Shown: piece after piece, positions 1-7,091 of the stretch
How the letters are laid out: each line of letters begins with the position of its first letter
How positions within the stretch are numbered: position 1 is the first letter of the stretch
DNA from: Pelagihabitans sp947500445
GTDB lineage: Bacteria; Bacteroidota; Bacteroidia; Flavobacteriales; Flavobacteriaceae
Length of the DNA: 64,000 nucleotides
Assembly (NCBI RefSeq): GCF_050589625.1
Contig: NZ_JBNGOP010000003.1
Location: forward strand, 233,247-297,246
Direction of reading: 5' to 3'
Made by a program: the position numbers and the translations under genes
The notes under the pieces: model-generated
Told to the model about the DNA's origin: nothing
Seen by the model: only the letters and a program-made list of their open reading frames with translations
Databases searched by the model: none

Positions 1-225
1 AGCAACAGATACTATGCGTCCTTGCCCTTGGTGTATGAAGACATTTATGTGCAGATAAAAAAGCGTATCGAAAGTCAGCAGGAAACCATTTTGGCGGCCA
101 AGAAGGAAAAAGATAGTATTAAACTGATCGAGCGGGAGGCCAATAAGAAGAGGAAAAAGAAAAAAACCGATACGGTAAAGGGTTCGGAGGCCAAAAAAGC
201 GGCGATCAAGAACGCTCTTCAATAA
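1..225 (+). CDS. DUF4296 family lipoprotein, C-terminal part (5' end outside window)
   Basis: The frame is open from the first base, with no start codon that fits a full gene, so only the C-terminal 74 residues are present. The visible part begins SNRYYASLPLVYEDIY and ends in a highly charged Lys/Arg-rich tail. The YYASLP-x-x-YE-x-IY block is typical of DUF4296 proteins, which are short flavobacterial lipoproteins of unknown function; the lipobox would lie upstream of the window. In related genomes this gene sits next to an epimerase, as here. Its stop overlaps the 3' end of the convergent epimerase gene by 20 bp. The family call rests on remembered family sequence. Confidence 0.72.
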   Translation, partial: SNRYYASLPLVYEDIYVQIKKRIESQQETILAAKKEKDSIKLIEREANKKRKKKKTDTVKGSEAKKAAIKNALQ

Positions 226-1213
226 ATTTTTGGCACGAAAAAGCGATGGTAGGGGCAACAGGCTCAAAATCAAAATCGAGCTCTGTTTTACTTTTCTGCG
301 TATCGTAACGCTCTTGTTGTCTTAGTGAACGGATTCCATTTTTGGTCAGTTTTCGGGCGTTACCGCTAACCAGGCTCCATAGCCAATCCATCCAGCGTAA
401 GAAGTCGAGCTGCCAAAAGCGCAATATCGTTTTGGGCATAGGTTTGTCAAGGCTATCGGCAAACAGTTCCAGCATTCTTTTGTAGGTCAAATTTTCGGAA
501 ACGGCAAGGTATCGTTCGTTGCGAACCGGACTTTCCATAAGTTTCAACATCAAACGGACCACATCGTTTACCGTAACAAAGCCGGTGCCGCCCGGTGGAT
601 AAAATCGAGAACCTCGGTCGGCGGTGGTAAAAAGGTTGCCGCTGCCGCCTTTCCAAAATCCCGGACCTATGATAATTCCGGGGTTTACCGTTACAACGGT
701 AAGCCCCTCCTGCGCACCCCGCCATACTTCCAGTTCCGCTAGGTATTTGGAGCGTGCATACACATTGGCATGCTGTTCGGTAAACTCGTTTTCTTCATTG
801 GTCATGGCCACCGAAACACTGGGTCCCAAGGTGGCGATGCTGCTCACATAGCAGAGTTTTTCAATTGAAAATAGCAAACACAAGTTTACGATATTGGCCG
901 TTCCCTCGGCATTTACCTTTAACAATCGTTCATAATCGTTAGGGTCGAAGGAAATATAGGCCGCAGCATGGTATACTTTGGTAACCCCTTCGAAGGCGCT
1001 CTCCAATGCGGGGATGTCGTTGATGTCCGCTTGGTGCCAACTTATTTTTTCAAATAGATCGGAAGCGTTTTCATGGTAATACGAGAATATTTTTAGAACG
1101 GTCTCCTTGCTTTTTGGGTCGCGATAGAGCGCACGTACGGGAAGTCCTTTTTTCGCTAGCCGTACCAACAAATGTGACCCCACCAAACCCGTACCGCCAG
1201 TAACCAAAATCAT
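206..1213 (-). CDS. NAD-dependent epimerase/dehydratase (extended SDR family)
   Basis: The 335-residue product is a probable cytosolic oxidoreductase or epimerase of the extended short-chain dehydrogenase family. The N-terminus carries the dinucleotide-binding motif TGGTGLVG (residues 5-12). An SS pair at 124-125 and Y152-x3-K156 fit the catalytic Ser/Tyr/Lys set. The family acts on nucleotide sugars, dihydroflavonol-like ketones or sterols; nothing nearby fixes the substrate. The ATG at 1213 gives the glycine motif at the very N-terminus, as expected. The gene is convergent with the DUF4296 gene and divergent from tyrS. Confidence 0.85.
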   Translation of the reverse strand: MILVTGGTGLVGSHLLVRLAKKGLPVRALYRDPKSKETVLKIFSYYHENASDLFEKISWHQADINDIPALESAFEGVTKVYHAAAYISFDPNDYERLLKVNAEGTANIVNLCLLFSIEKLCYVSSIATLGPSVSVAMTNEENEFTEQHANVYARSKYLAELEVWRGAQEGLTVVTVNPGIIIGPGFWKGGSGNLFTTADRGSRFYPPGGTGFVTVNDVVRLMLKLMESPVRNERYLAVSENLTYKRMLELFADSLDKPMPKTILRFWQLDFLRWMDWLWSLVSGNARKLTKNGIRSLRQQERYDTQKSKTELDFDFEPVAPTIAFSCQKFIEERS

Positions 1214-1283
1214 TGGTCAAAGTTAGCGATTTGAACTGGATTAATTTGAGAGGGCAAATGGGAAAACACAAACGGAGTTCCTT

Positions 1284-1291
1284 TATATTTG
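1284..1291 (+). promoter_or_regulatory. Candidate -7 promoter element (TAnnTTTG) for tyrS
   Basis: TATATTTG matches the Bacteroidota -7 consensus TAnnTTTG and lies 24 bp before the tyrS ATG. No clear TTTG -33 box is seen at the usual spacing, so support is partial. Confidence 0.4.
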
Positions 1292-1315
1292 CAGCGGTAT
1301 TTCAAAGACGAACGA

Positions 1316-2611
1316 ATGGCTTTCAATTTTGTAGAAGAATTAAAATGGCGCGGCATGTTACATGATGCCATGCCGGGAACGGAGGAACACCTATTACAGG
1401 AAATGCAATCGGCCTATGTGGGTATCGACCCTACTGCGGACTCCCTACATATCGGGCACTTGGTGAGCGTTATGATGTTACGGCATTTTCAATTGGCGGG
1501 ACATAAACCGTATGCCCTTGTCGGCGGCGCAACAGGAATGATCGGGGATCCTTCCGGAAAATCGGCGGAACGGAATCTGTTGAACGAAACTACCTTGCGT
1601 TCCAATCAAGAGGCCTTAAAAGCGCAACTCTCCCGTTTTCTCGATTTTGAAAGCGATGCTGAAAACGCGGCGGTACTGGTGAACAATTACGATTGGATGA
1701 AGGACTTTTCGTTCTTGGATTTTATTAGGGACGTAGGCAAGCATATTACGGTAAACTATATGATGGCCAAGGATTCGGTAAAAAAGCGGCTCTCTTCCGA
1801 AGCCAAGGAGGGCATGTCCTTTACGGAGTTCACCTATCAACTGGTGCAGGGCTATGATTTTTTATACCTCTACCAAAACCATAATTGCAGCCTTCAAATG
1901 GGCGGTAGCGATCAATGGGGAAACATTACTACGGGAACGGAACTGATCCGAAGGATCGGAGGGGGGAAAGGCTTCGCGTTGACCTGTCCTTTGATTACCA
2001 AGGCCGATGGCACAAAATTCGGTAAGACCGAGAGCGGAAACATATGGTTGGACGCCCATCGGACCTCCCCATACAAGTTTTATCAGTACTGGTTGAATAC
2101 CAGCGATGCCGATGCCGAAAAGTATATTAAGATCTTTACTTTTTTGGATAGGGATACCATTACCAAACTGGTGTCGGAGCATCGGGAAACACCAGGGCTG
2201 CGTTTATTGCAAAAACGATTGGCTACGGAAATTACCGAAATGGTGCATTCCAAGGAAGATATGGAAAACGCGGTACAGGCGAGCGGTATCCTATTCGGAA
2301 AAGCCACCTCTGAGGCCCTGCGTAACCTCGACGAAACGACCTTTTTGGATGTTTTTGAAGGTGTTCCCCAAGCCACCATTGCCAAATCGGAATTGGAAGA
2401 TGGGTTGGATATGATCGGTGCCCTTTCCGCAAAAACGGGCTTTTTAGGCTCCAATGGGGAAGCCCGACGGGAGTTGAAGCAAAATGCCATTTCCGTGAAC
2501 AAGGAAAAAGTTAAGGAAGATTATACCATTGGCGTAAACGACCTGATCAACGAAAAGTATGTGTTGTTGCAAAAAGGCAAACGGAACTATTTTGTGCTGG
2601 TAACGGAATAG
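1316..2611 (+). CDS. tyrS: Tyrosyl-tRNA synthetase
   Basis: This cytosolic class I aminoacyl-tRNA synthetase charges tRNA-Tyr with tyrosine. The 431-residue length is normal for bacterial TyrS. The ATP-binding motif HIGH is at 45-48 and the KMSKS-equivalent loop KFGKT is at 234-238. The C-terminal 70 residues look like the S4 RNA-binding domain. The ATG at 1316 was chosen over a TTG at 1289 because MAFNFVEELKWRGM is the usual start of the family and the TTG falls inside the candidate -7 box. Neighbours show no functional link. Confidence 0.97.
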   Translation: MAFNFVEELKWRGMLHDAMPGTEEHLLQEMQSAYVGIDPTADSLHIGHLVSVMMLRHFQLAGHKPYALVGGATGMIGDPSGKSAERNLLNETTLRSNQEALKAQLSRFLDFESDAENAAVLVNNYDWMKDFSFLDFIRDVGKHITVNYMMAKDSVKKRLSSEAKEGMSFTEFTYQLVQGYDFLYLYQNHNCSLQMGGSDQWGNITTGTELIRRIGGGKGFALTCPLITKADGTKFGKTESGNIWLDAHRTSPYKFYQYWLNTSDADAEKYIKIFTFLDRDTITKLVSEHRETPGLRLLQKRLATEITEMVHSKEDMENAVQASGILFGKATSEALRNLDETTFLDVFEGVPQATIAKSELEDGLDMIGALSAKTGFLGSNGEARRELKQNAISVNKEKVKEDYTIGVNDLINEKYVLLQKGKRNYFVLVTE

Positions 2612-2617
2612 GGGGGA

Positions 2618-2695
2618 GACGAAGGACAGAAGGACAAAAGACGGAAAGACAAAGGACGGAAAGACAAAGGACGAAAAGACAAAGGACGAAAAGAC
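2618..2695. repeat. 15-bp tandem repeat (GACGGAAAGACAAAG)
   Basis: Just after the tyrS stop, a 15-base unit GACGGAAAGACAAAG runs from 2640 to 2695 (about 3.7 copies, with G/A variation). Looser variants precede it from 2618. It is purine-rich on the + strand and has no spacers, so it is a simple tandem array between convergent genes. Confidence 0.85.
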
Positions 2696-2731
2696 CTAAG
2701 ACTTATGATGGTGTCTGCTTGGTTTTTACCT

Positions 2732-2785
2732 TTGAACTTGAACTTGAACTTGAACTTGAGTTTGAGCTTGTATTTGAATTTGAAA
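2732..2785. repeat. Hexanucleotide microsatellite (TTGAAC)n
   Basis: Nine in-phase hexamers: TTGAAC x4, then TTGAGT, TTGAGC, TTGTAT, TTGAAT and TTGAAA. The same TTGAAY hexamer appears in the repeat fields near 50.15 kb and 63.7 kb. It lies in the 3'-to-3' gap between tyrS and the LuxE-like gene. Confidence 0.9.
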
Positions 2786-2800
2786 AATCCGTACTATACG

Positions 2801-3784
2801 TTACTCGATGACCAACAGATTACAACCTCTAATGTCCGAATGGTCGAACCTTCCCAATATTTCAAAGCTGTTGTCAGGATGTAGTTTTCCAAGGTCTTGC
2901 GTGGCTATAAAAGCACAGGAGTGCACATTTGCCAGGTCAATAATGTTGATGCCCCCGGTTTTCCCAATACCTTGAACGCTTAAGGGGTCTTCCGTATCGC
3001 GTATCTGGATCTTCATCCATGGTGGGGTCCGGAAAATGCCATCCCCTTTGGAGTAGGCCTGCGAGAGCAGTTCGGTCATGCCATACTCGGAATGGATCTT
3101 TGCAACGCCCAGTCCTTTTTTAAGCACATCGTGCAACGCCTCGCGGATCATTTCCTTTCTTCTGCCCTTCATGCCCCCTGTTTCCATAACAATGGTGTTT
3201 TTCAGGGTAAACCGGTAGGTTTCTACCAAGTCCAATAAAGCGAACGAAACCCCTATGAGCAGTACCGGAGTCCCTTTTTCGTTAAGTTCTTCAAGGGTTT
3301 TGGCCAAAGCGGGCAGGTCGTTAAGGTAAAAGCCACTTTTAGGGTGCTCGCTTTTTCGGATAAGGTCTTCCGTCATATAGATCAATGAAGACCCGGTTCT
3401 TTCCAAATAGGAAGGAAGTAAAGCAAGAATACAGTAGTCGGTAATAGTGCCATAAAACAATTGGAAGGCGCTAAGGTAACTCGCCTCATAAAGAGCAGTG
3501 TCGGAAACGTAATGCTTACTGGTATTAGTGCCCGTGGTGCCGCTGCTGGTAAATACCGTGTAGGACGGACTTTGGGTAGTGATGATCTGTTTCGATTTGA
3601 AAAATGCTATGGGTAGAAAAGGAATTTCGGAAAGCTGCTTAACGGTATCTTCACTGGCGCCCAAATGCGTACAAAAAGAACGGTAAACAGGATTGTTTTG
3701 GAATTGGTATTGAAAAACGGACAGTGCCTGAAGCTCAAAATCCGCATCGGTCGAAATTTCAAAAACCTGTCGAAAGTCTCCCAT
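2801..3784 (-). CDS. LuxE/PaaK-family acyl-adenylating enzyme (acyltransferase)
   Basis: The 327-residue product resembles the LuxE acyl-protein synthetase / PaaK phenylacetyl-CoA ligase group, which activates carboxylic acids as adenylates. The phosphate-binding loop SSGTTG is at 80-85, followed by a long adenylate-forming fold with a SEYGMTEL block (about 235) that matches the aromatic-rich motif before the hinge. The protein is much shorter than full acyl-CoA synthetases, as usual for LuxE. Flavobacterial genomes often carry this gene singly and its substrate is unknown. It starts at an ATG with a TACTTTTG -7 match only 4 bp upstream. Confidence 0.8.
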   Translation of the reverse strand: MGDFRQVFEISTDADFELQALSVFQYQFQNNPVYRSFCTHLGASEDTVKQLSEIPFLPIAFFKSKQIITTQSPSYTVFTSSGTTGTNTSKHYVSDTALYEASYLSAFQLFYGTITDYCILALLPSYLERTGSSLIYMTEDLIRKSEHPKSGFYLNDLPALAKTLEELNEKGTPVLLIGVSFALLDLVETYRFTLKNTIVMETGGMKGRRKEMIREALHDVLKKGLGVAKIHSEYGMTELLSQAYSKGDGIFRTPPWMKIQIRDTEDPLSVQGIGKTGGINIIDLANVHSCAFIATQDLGKLHPDNSFEILGRFDHSDIRGCNLLVIE

Positions 3785-3788
3785 AGCA

Positions 3789-3796
3789 CAAAAGTA
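3789..3796 (-). promoter_or_regulatory. Candidate -7 element very close to the LuxE-like ATG
   Basis: On the minus strand TACTTTTG matches TAnnTTTG and ends 4 bases before the ATG at 3784. If used, transcription would begin at or just inside the start codon, giving a leaderless or nearly leaderless mRNA. No -33 box at ideal spacing was found. Confidence 0.35.
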
Positions 3797-3878
3797 GCCA
3801 ATTTGCGTTGGCCGACACCGGACTTCAAAGGTCCTTTTAAAATAATTGCTGCTATCGAAGTAGGGGAAAATCGCTTGT

Positions 3879-3970
3879 GATAGGAAAATAAAAACTTCCT
3901 ATCGTTTCGGTCGTATATTTTTAAAGACCATCGCTCTCAACAGGGAAGCCGCCTTTACTCGATAATCGAG
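3879..3970. repeat. Two short palindromes in the intergenic gap
   Basis: GATAGGAA / TTCCTATC forms a perfect 8-bp stem with a 9-base loop at 3879-3903. CTCGATAATCGAG at 3958-3970 is a 13-base palindrome. Both lie in the 265-bp gap between the LuxE-like gene and the T9SS mini-protein. They could be operator-like, but no function is established. The rest of the gap shows nothing else. Confidence 0.45.
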
Positions 3971-4049
3971 ATTTAAAATGCTCCGACCCTTGCGTCGAAA
4001 TCAATGGTAATTTTCGTTCTAATGCCTAGTGGGCTTGCCTCGAGGTTAT

Positions 4050-4373
4050 TTATTTCACTACCAATTTGCGCGTGCTGCTATGTTGTGCTTCCACTACCTG
4101 AAGTACGTATACGCCAGAGGCCAAATCCGAAATGTTCAAGGTTTTGTTCTTGATGACGTCCCTAAGGGCGACATCTCCGAAAACATCAAAGATCATAATT
4201 TCCTTCGGTTCATTTTTAGCGGTAGTAATGTATACCACATCGTCGAACACGGGATTCGGATAAATTTTAAAACCGGGAATTTCCTCGGGCTGTAGGTCTT
4301 TTGCAGAGGCCGGTTGTTGTGCAAACGCACCAAAAGATAACGCCAGTAGCAGCGCAGTGTAAAGTAGTCGCAT
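4050..4373 (-). CDS. Minimal T9SS sorting-domain protein (copy 1)
   Basis: The 107-residue protein has a signal peptide (about 1-18, ending FGAFAQ) and a short linker. Residues 33-107 then match a T9SS type A sorting domain: YPNPV near the start, IFDVFG, a SGVYVLQV strand and a basic KLVVK end. There is no cargo domain. Such C-terminal domains normally direct large proteins through the type IX machinery, where PorU removes them. Here the domain is almost the entire protein. It is paralogous to the next gene upstream. The role is unknown. Confidence 0.85.
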   Translation of the reverse strand: MRLLYTALLLALSFGAFAQQPASAKDLQPEEIPGFKIYPNPVFDDVVYITTAKNEPKEIMIFDVFGDVALRDVIKNKTLNISDLASGVYVLQVVEAQHSSTRKLVVK

Positions 4374-4534
4374 AGGTATTGATTTGGGATCAATACTTTA
4401 AAGATACCCAAACTGGCCGGTAAAGCACTATTAATGTTGTGAAATTCGACAAAATGTAGGTGAATGGATTTGAATGTGTATTTGGTCGGTATTTTATGTT
4501 GGGCAGGTATATCCCACTTCGGGAAGAAGTATTC

Positions 4535-4843
4535 TTATTTGATGATCAGTTTTCGGGTAGCTACCTTATCCTTTTCGATGACCCTAAGGATATAGACGCC
4601 GGCATCCAAATCGGAAAGACTCAGTTCGGACCCAATCAGTTTGCGTTGCAGCACCTGCGTACCCAATACGTCAAAAATAAGAACGGTTTTCGGGGCGTTT
4701 TCGGCCGTATTTACATATACCTTTCCGTTTGTAACGGGGTTTGGATATAGCGTAAAGCCATCAATATCACCACTTGCTTTCGGTTCTTGGGCCAAAGCAA
4801 TAGCGGTAAACAATAATGTAAGTATGAGGTAAAAGTTCTTCAT
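4535..4843 (-). CDS. Minimal T9SS sorting-domain protein (copy 2)
   Basis: The 102-residue paralogue of the downstream gene has a signal peptide (about 1-18, ending ALAQ) followed by a bare T9SS type A domain: LYPNPVTNGK, LIFDVLG, a DAGVYILRV strand and a KLIIK end. Copy 1 lies 161 bp downstream, so the two may share a transcript. No mature cargo remains after sorting-domain removal, which suggests a structural, decoy or regulatory role, or degenerate ends of former secreted proteins. Intact signal peptides argue against decay. Confidence 0.85.
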   Translation of the reverse strand: MKNFYLILTLLFTAIALAQEPKASGDIDGFTLYPNPVTNGKVYVNTAENAPKTVLIFDVLGTQVLQRKLIGSELSLSDLDAGVYILRVIEKDKVATRKLIIK

Positions 4844-4930
4844 TCACTTATATCTACGGTAAATATACTAAAATTGACGTTTGGGCGTTACGAATTACTT
4901 TCATTAGTACAAAAATTTGGCCAAAACGTA

Positions 4931-4959
4931 AAAAAGCCTCGATTTTTCGAGGCTTTTTT
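4931..4959 (-). terminator. Rho-independent terminator
   Basis: A perfect stem AAAAAGCCTCGA / TCGAGGCTTTTT with a short T-rich loop, flanked by A and T runs, lies 55 bp past the stop of the duplicated lipoprotein gene. It suits termination of the receptor-lipoprotein operon on the minus strand and could act in both directions. Confidence 0.85.
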
Positions 4960-4989
4960 GTTTTATATAATATCGAATCGGTACCTGTT

Positions 4990-5015
4990 ATACCATTTCA
5001 AAGTTAAAATGGTAT
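4990..5015. repeat. Remnant of the ATACCATTT palindromic element
   Basis: ATACC-ATTT joined directly to the right arm CAAAGTTAAAATGGTAT: the two ends of the 162-bp element family with the interior missing. It abuts the lipoprotein stop codon, just as a full copy abuts the stop codon of the PhoB-like gene at 10768. Confidence 0.7.
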
Positions 5016-7060
5016 TAGTTCCCCGTCACCCAACTAAAAGTACTGACGTCTACGGTAGCTTCAACTTCGTAAGATTGTGTTGGATCGGAATCCACACCTT
5101 CGATCTGAACGTTTGATAAGGCTCCGTCGTCCCTAAAATCCAAAGCCGTTTCATATCCTGAAAGGGAAAGTCCGGTAATGGTCGCGCCGGACTCAATTTT
5201 GAACTGTAAGGCCGTACCCCCTGTAGAAGAAACAGCGGTCAGGTTGGTCAAGGTAGGGTTGCCATTTTCACCATCGGCCTCTACCGCCGTAGAAAACCCT
5301 TGAATGGTATGGGATACGTATGCATTGGTCAGCGTTCCGCTCCAGCCTTCCGTCCAATCGATGGCGTCATCCTCATTGTTTTCCAAATACATGTTGGTGG
5401 CATTTACTGTTCCTCCAAAGAATTCTACTCCATCGTCGGTACCGTTCAATAGGGCCACGTTCGTTATGGTGGTTCCGGATCCTACCGCATACAGGGTCAA
5501 ACCATTGAACTGCGATTCTGGATTGATGGATGCCCCAGCGTAGTTGATGATTAAGTAATCGATGGTTCCCGAATTGTCCGTGTCGTCGCTTCCGCCATAG
5601 GTCAGCTGACCTACTTCCGCTATAGCGTTTATACCCGCAGTGGTAGTAGCATCGCCCAATATCACCAGGCCTCCCCAGTCGCCTGGCTCTTGGTTGATAG
5701 ATGTCATTACTACCGGATTTGCGGCAGTACCTTGAATATCGATCTGTGCGCCTTTTTGAATTACGATATACGTGCTGGTTTCTTCACCTTCTTCAACATC
5801 TGCGGTTATAACGGTTCCGGCAGGAATGGTTAATGTAGCACCTTCCTCGACGCTGAAGTTTCCGCTCAAAAAGTAGCTGACATCGGCGTCCAAAGTTAAA
5901 TCGGAAGTGATGTTTCCTTCCAACACGCTTGTCGTTACCTCGGTAGTGGAATTCACCCAATCAAAAGAGGCTACATCTACGGTGGCAGGGGCCAAATACG
6001 CGTTCGAAGGGTCGGCGTCCGCACCATCGATCTGCACATTGGAAAATGCACCGTCATCCCTAAAATCAAAGGAAGTTTCATAACCGGCCAATGATAGTCC
6101 GGTAATTGTTGCTCCCGATTCTATTTTGAACTGTAAGGCGGTACCTCCAGTGCTGGAAACCGCTGTCAGGTTCTCCAAGGTCGGATTGCCGTTTTCGCCA
6201 TCAGCTTCCACAGCGGTCGAAAAACCTTCTATGGAATGCAGTACATAGGCATTGGTAAGGGTTCCGTTCCACCCTTCGGTCCAGTCGATGGCATCGTCTT
6301 GGTTGTTTTCCAGGTAAAGGTTGGTAGCGTTCACCGTACCTCCGAAAAACTCGACACCATCATCCGTACCGTTCAATAATGCTACGTTTTGTATGGTGGT
6401 TCCCGAACCCACTGCATAAAGGGTAAGGCCGTTAAACTGTGACTCAGGGTTGATCGATGCTCCGGCATAATTAATGATCAAATAATTGATGCTTCCCGAA
6501 TCGTCGGAACCGTTGGAGCCACCATAGGTCAACTGCCCTACTTCGGCTACGGCGTCTACACCGGCAGTGGTAGGCGCATCACCAAGGATGACAAGACCGC
6601 CCCAATCTCCCGGTTCTTCGTTCGCGGAGGTCATGGTCACCGGATTGGAGGCAGTTCCTTGGATATCGATCTTCGCACCTTTTTGGATTACGATATAGGT
6701 GCTGGTGTTCTGTCCCTCTTCTACATCGGCAATAATTTTGGTTCCGGCAGGGATAGTAAGCGTTGCGCCGGACTCCACGCTATAGTTCCCTTTTAGGGCG
6801 TAGGTGATATTGCTGTCCAATGTAACGTCTTCCGTAGTGCTGCCTTCCAAATTTTCGGTGGTGGTGGAATCTGGACATGCGGTACAAGCGCTACCGCCAC
6901 AATCCACTCCTTCTTCGTCCCCGTTCTTGATGCCATCGGTACAGGTTGGTGCGGCACCATCAGGTCCTGGGTCCGGGCTGTTATCGTCCCCGCTGCAACT
7001 TACAATAAGTCCCATTGCAAGGGAAACCAGTCCCATTGCTAAAAATTTCCTTGATTTCAT
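5015..7060 (-). CDS. Lipoprotein with two tandem ~300-residue beta-helix-like repeats
   Basis: The 681-residue surface or periplasmic lipoprotein has a lipobox ending LIVSC at about residues 18-22. A Cys/Asp-rich linker (about 35-65) follows. Two highly similar repeats come next (about 70-375 and 380-681), each with SGATLTIPAGT, WGGLVILGDA, LTLYAVGSGT, DGVEFFGGTVN and ESGATIT blocks, suggesting a parallel beta-helix. No T9SS domain is present. It lies 31 bp after the TonB receptor gene, so it is probably co-transcribed and may be the receptor's substrate-binding partner. The position beside a PhoB/PhoR-like pair suggests phosphate-linked control. The family is not recognised beyond this. Confidence 0.8.
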   Translation of the reverse strand: MKSRKFLAMGLVSLAMGLIVSCSGDDNSPDPGPDGAAPTCTDGIKNGDEEGVDCGGSACTACPDSTTTENLEGSTTEDVTLDSNITYALKGNYSVESGATLTIPAGTKIIADVEEGQNTSTYIVIQKGAKIDIQGTASNPVTMTSANEEPGDWGGLVILGDAPTTAGVDAVAEVGQLTYGGSNGSDDSGSINYLIINYAGASINPESQFNGLTLYAVGSGTTIQNVALLNGTDDGVEFFGGTVNATNLYLENNQDDAIDWTEGWNGTLTNAYVLHSIEGFSTAVEADGENGNPTLENLTAVSSTGGTALQFKIESGATITGLSLAGYETSFDFRDDGAFSNVQIDGADADPSNAYLAPATVDVASFDWVNSTTEVTTSVLEGNITSDLTLDADVSYFLSGNFSVEEGATLTIPAGTVITADVEEGEETSTYIVIQKGAQIDIQGTAANPVVMTSINQEPGDWGGLVILGDATTTAGINAIAEVGQLTYGGSDDTDNSGTIDYLIINYAGASINPESQFNGLTLYAVGSGTTITNVALLNGTDDGVEFFGGTVNATNMYLENNEDDAIDWTEGWSGTLTNAYVSHTIQGFSTAVEADGENGNPTLTNLTAVSSTGGTALQFKIESGATITGLSLSGYETALDFRDDGALSNVQIEGVDSDPTQSYEVEATVDVSTFSWVTGN

Positions 7061-7091
7061 AATCGTTTCGTGTTTGTTAAAAGCGTTATTG

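Noticed and set aside
2618..2785. Regular repeats that might be taken for a CRISPR array
   Set aside because: The units are 15 and 6 bases long, directly adjacent with no unique spacers, and no cas genes are near.
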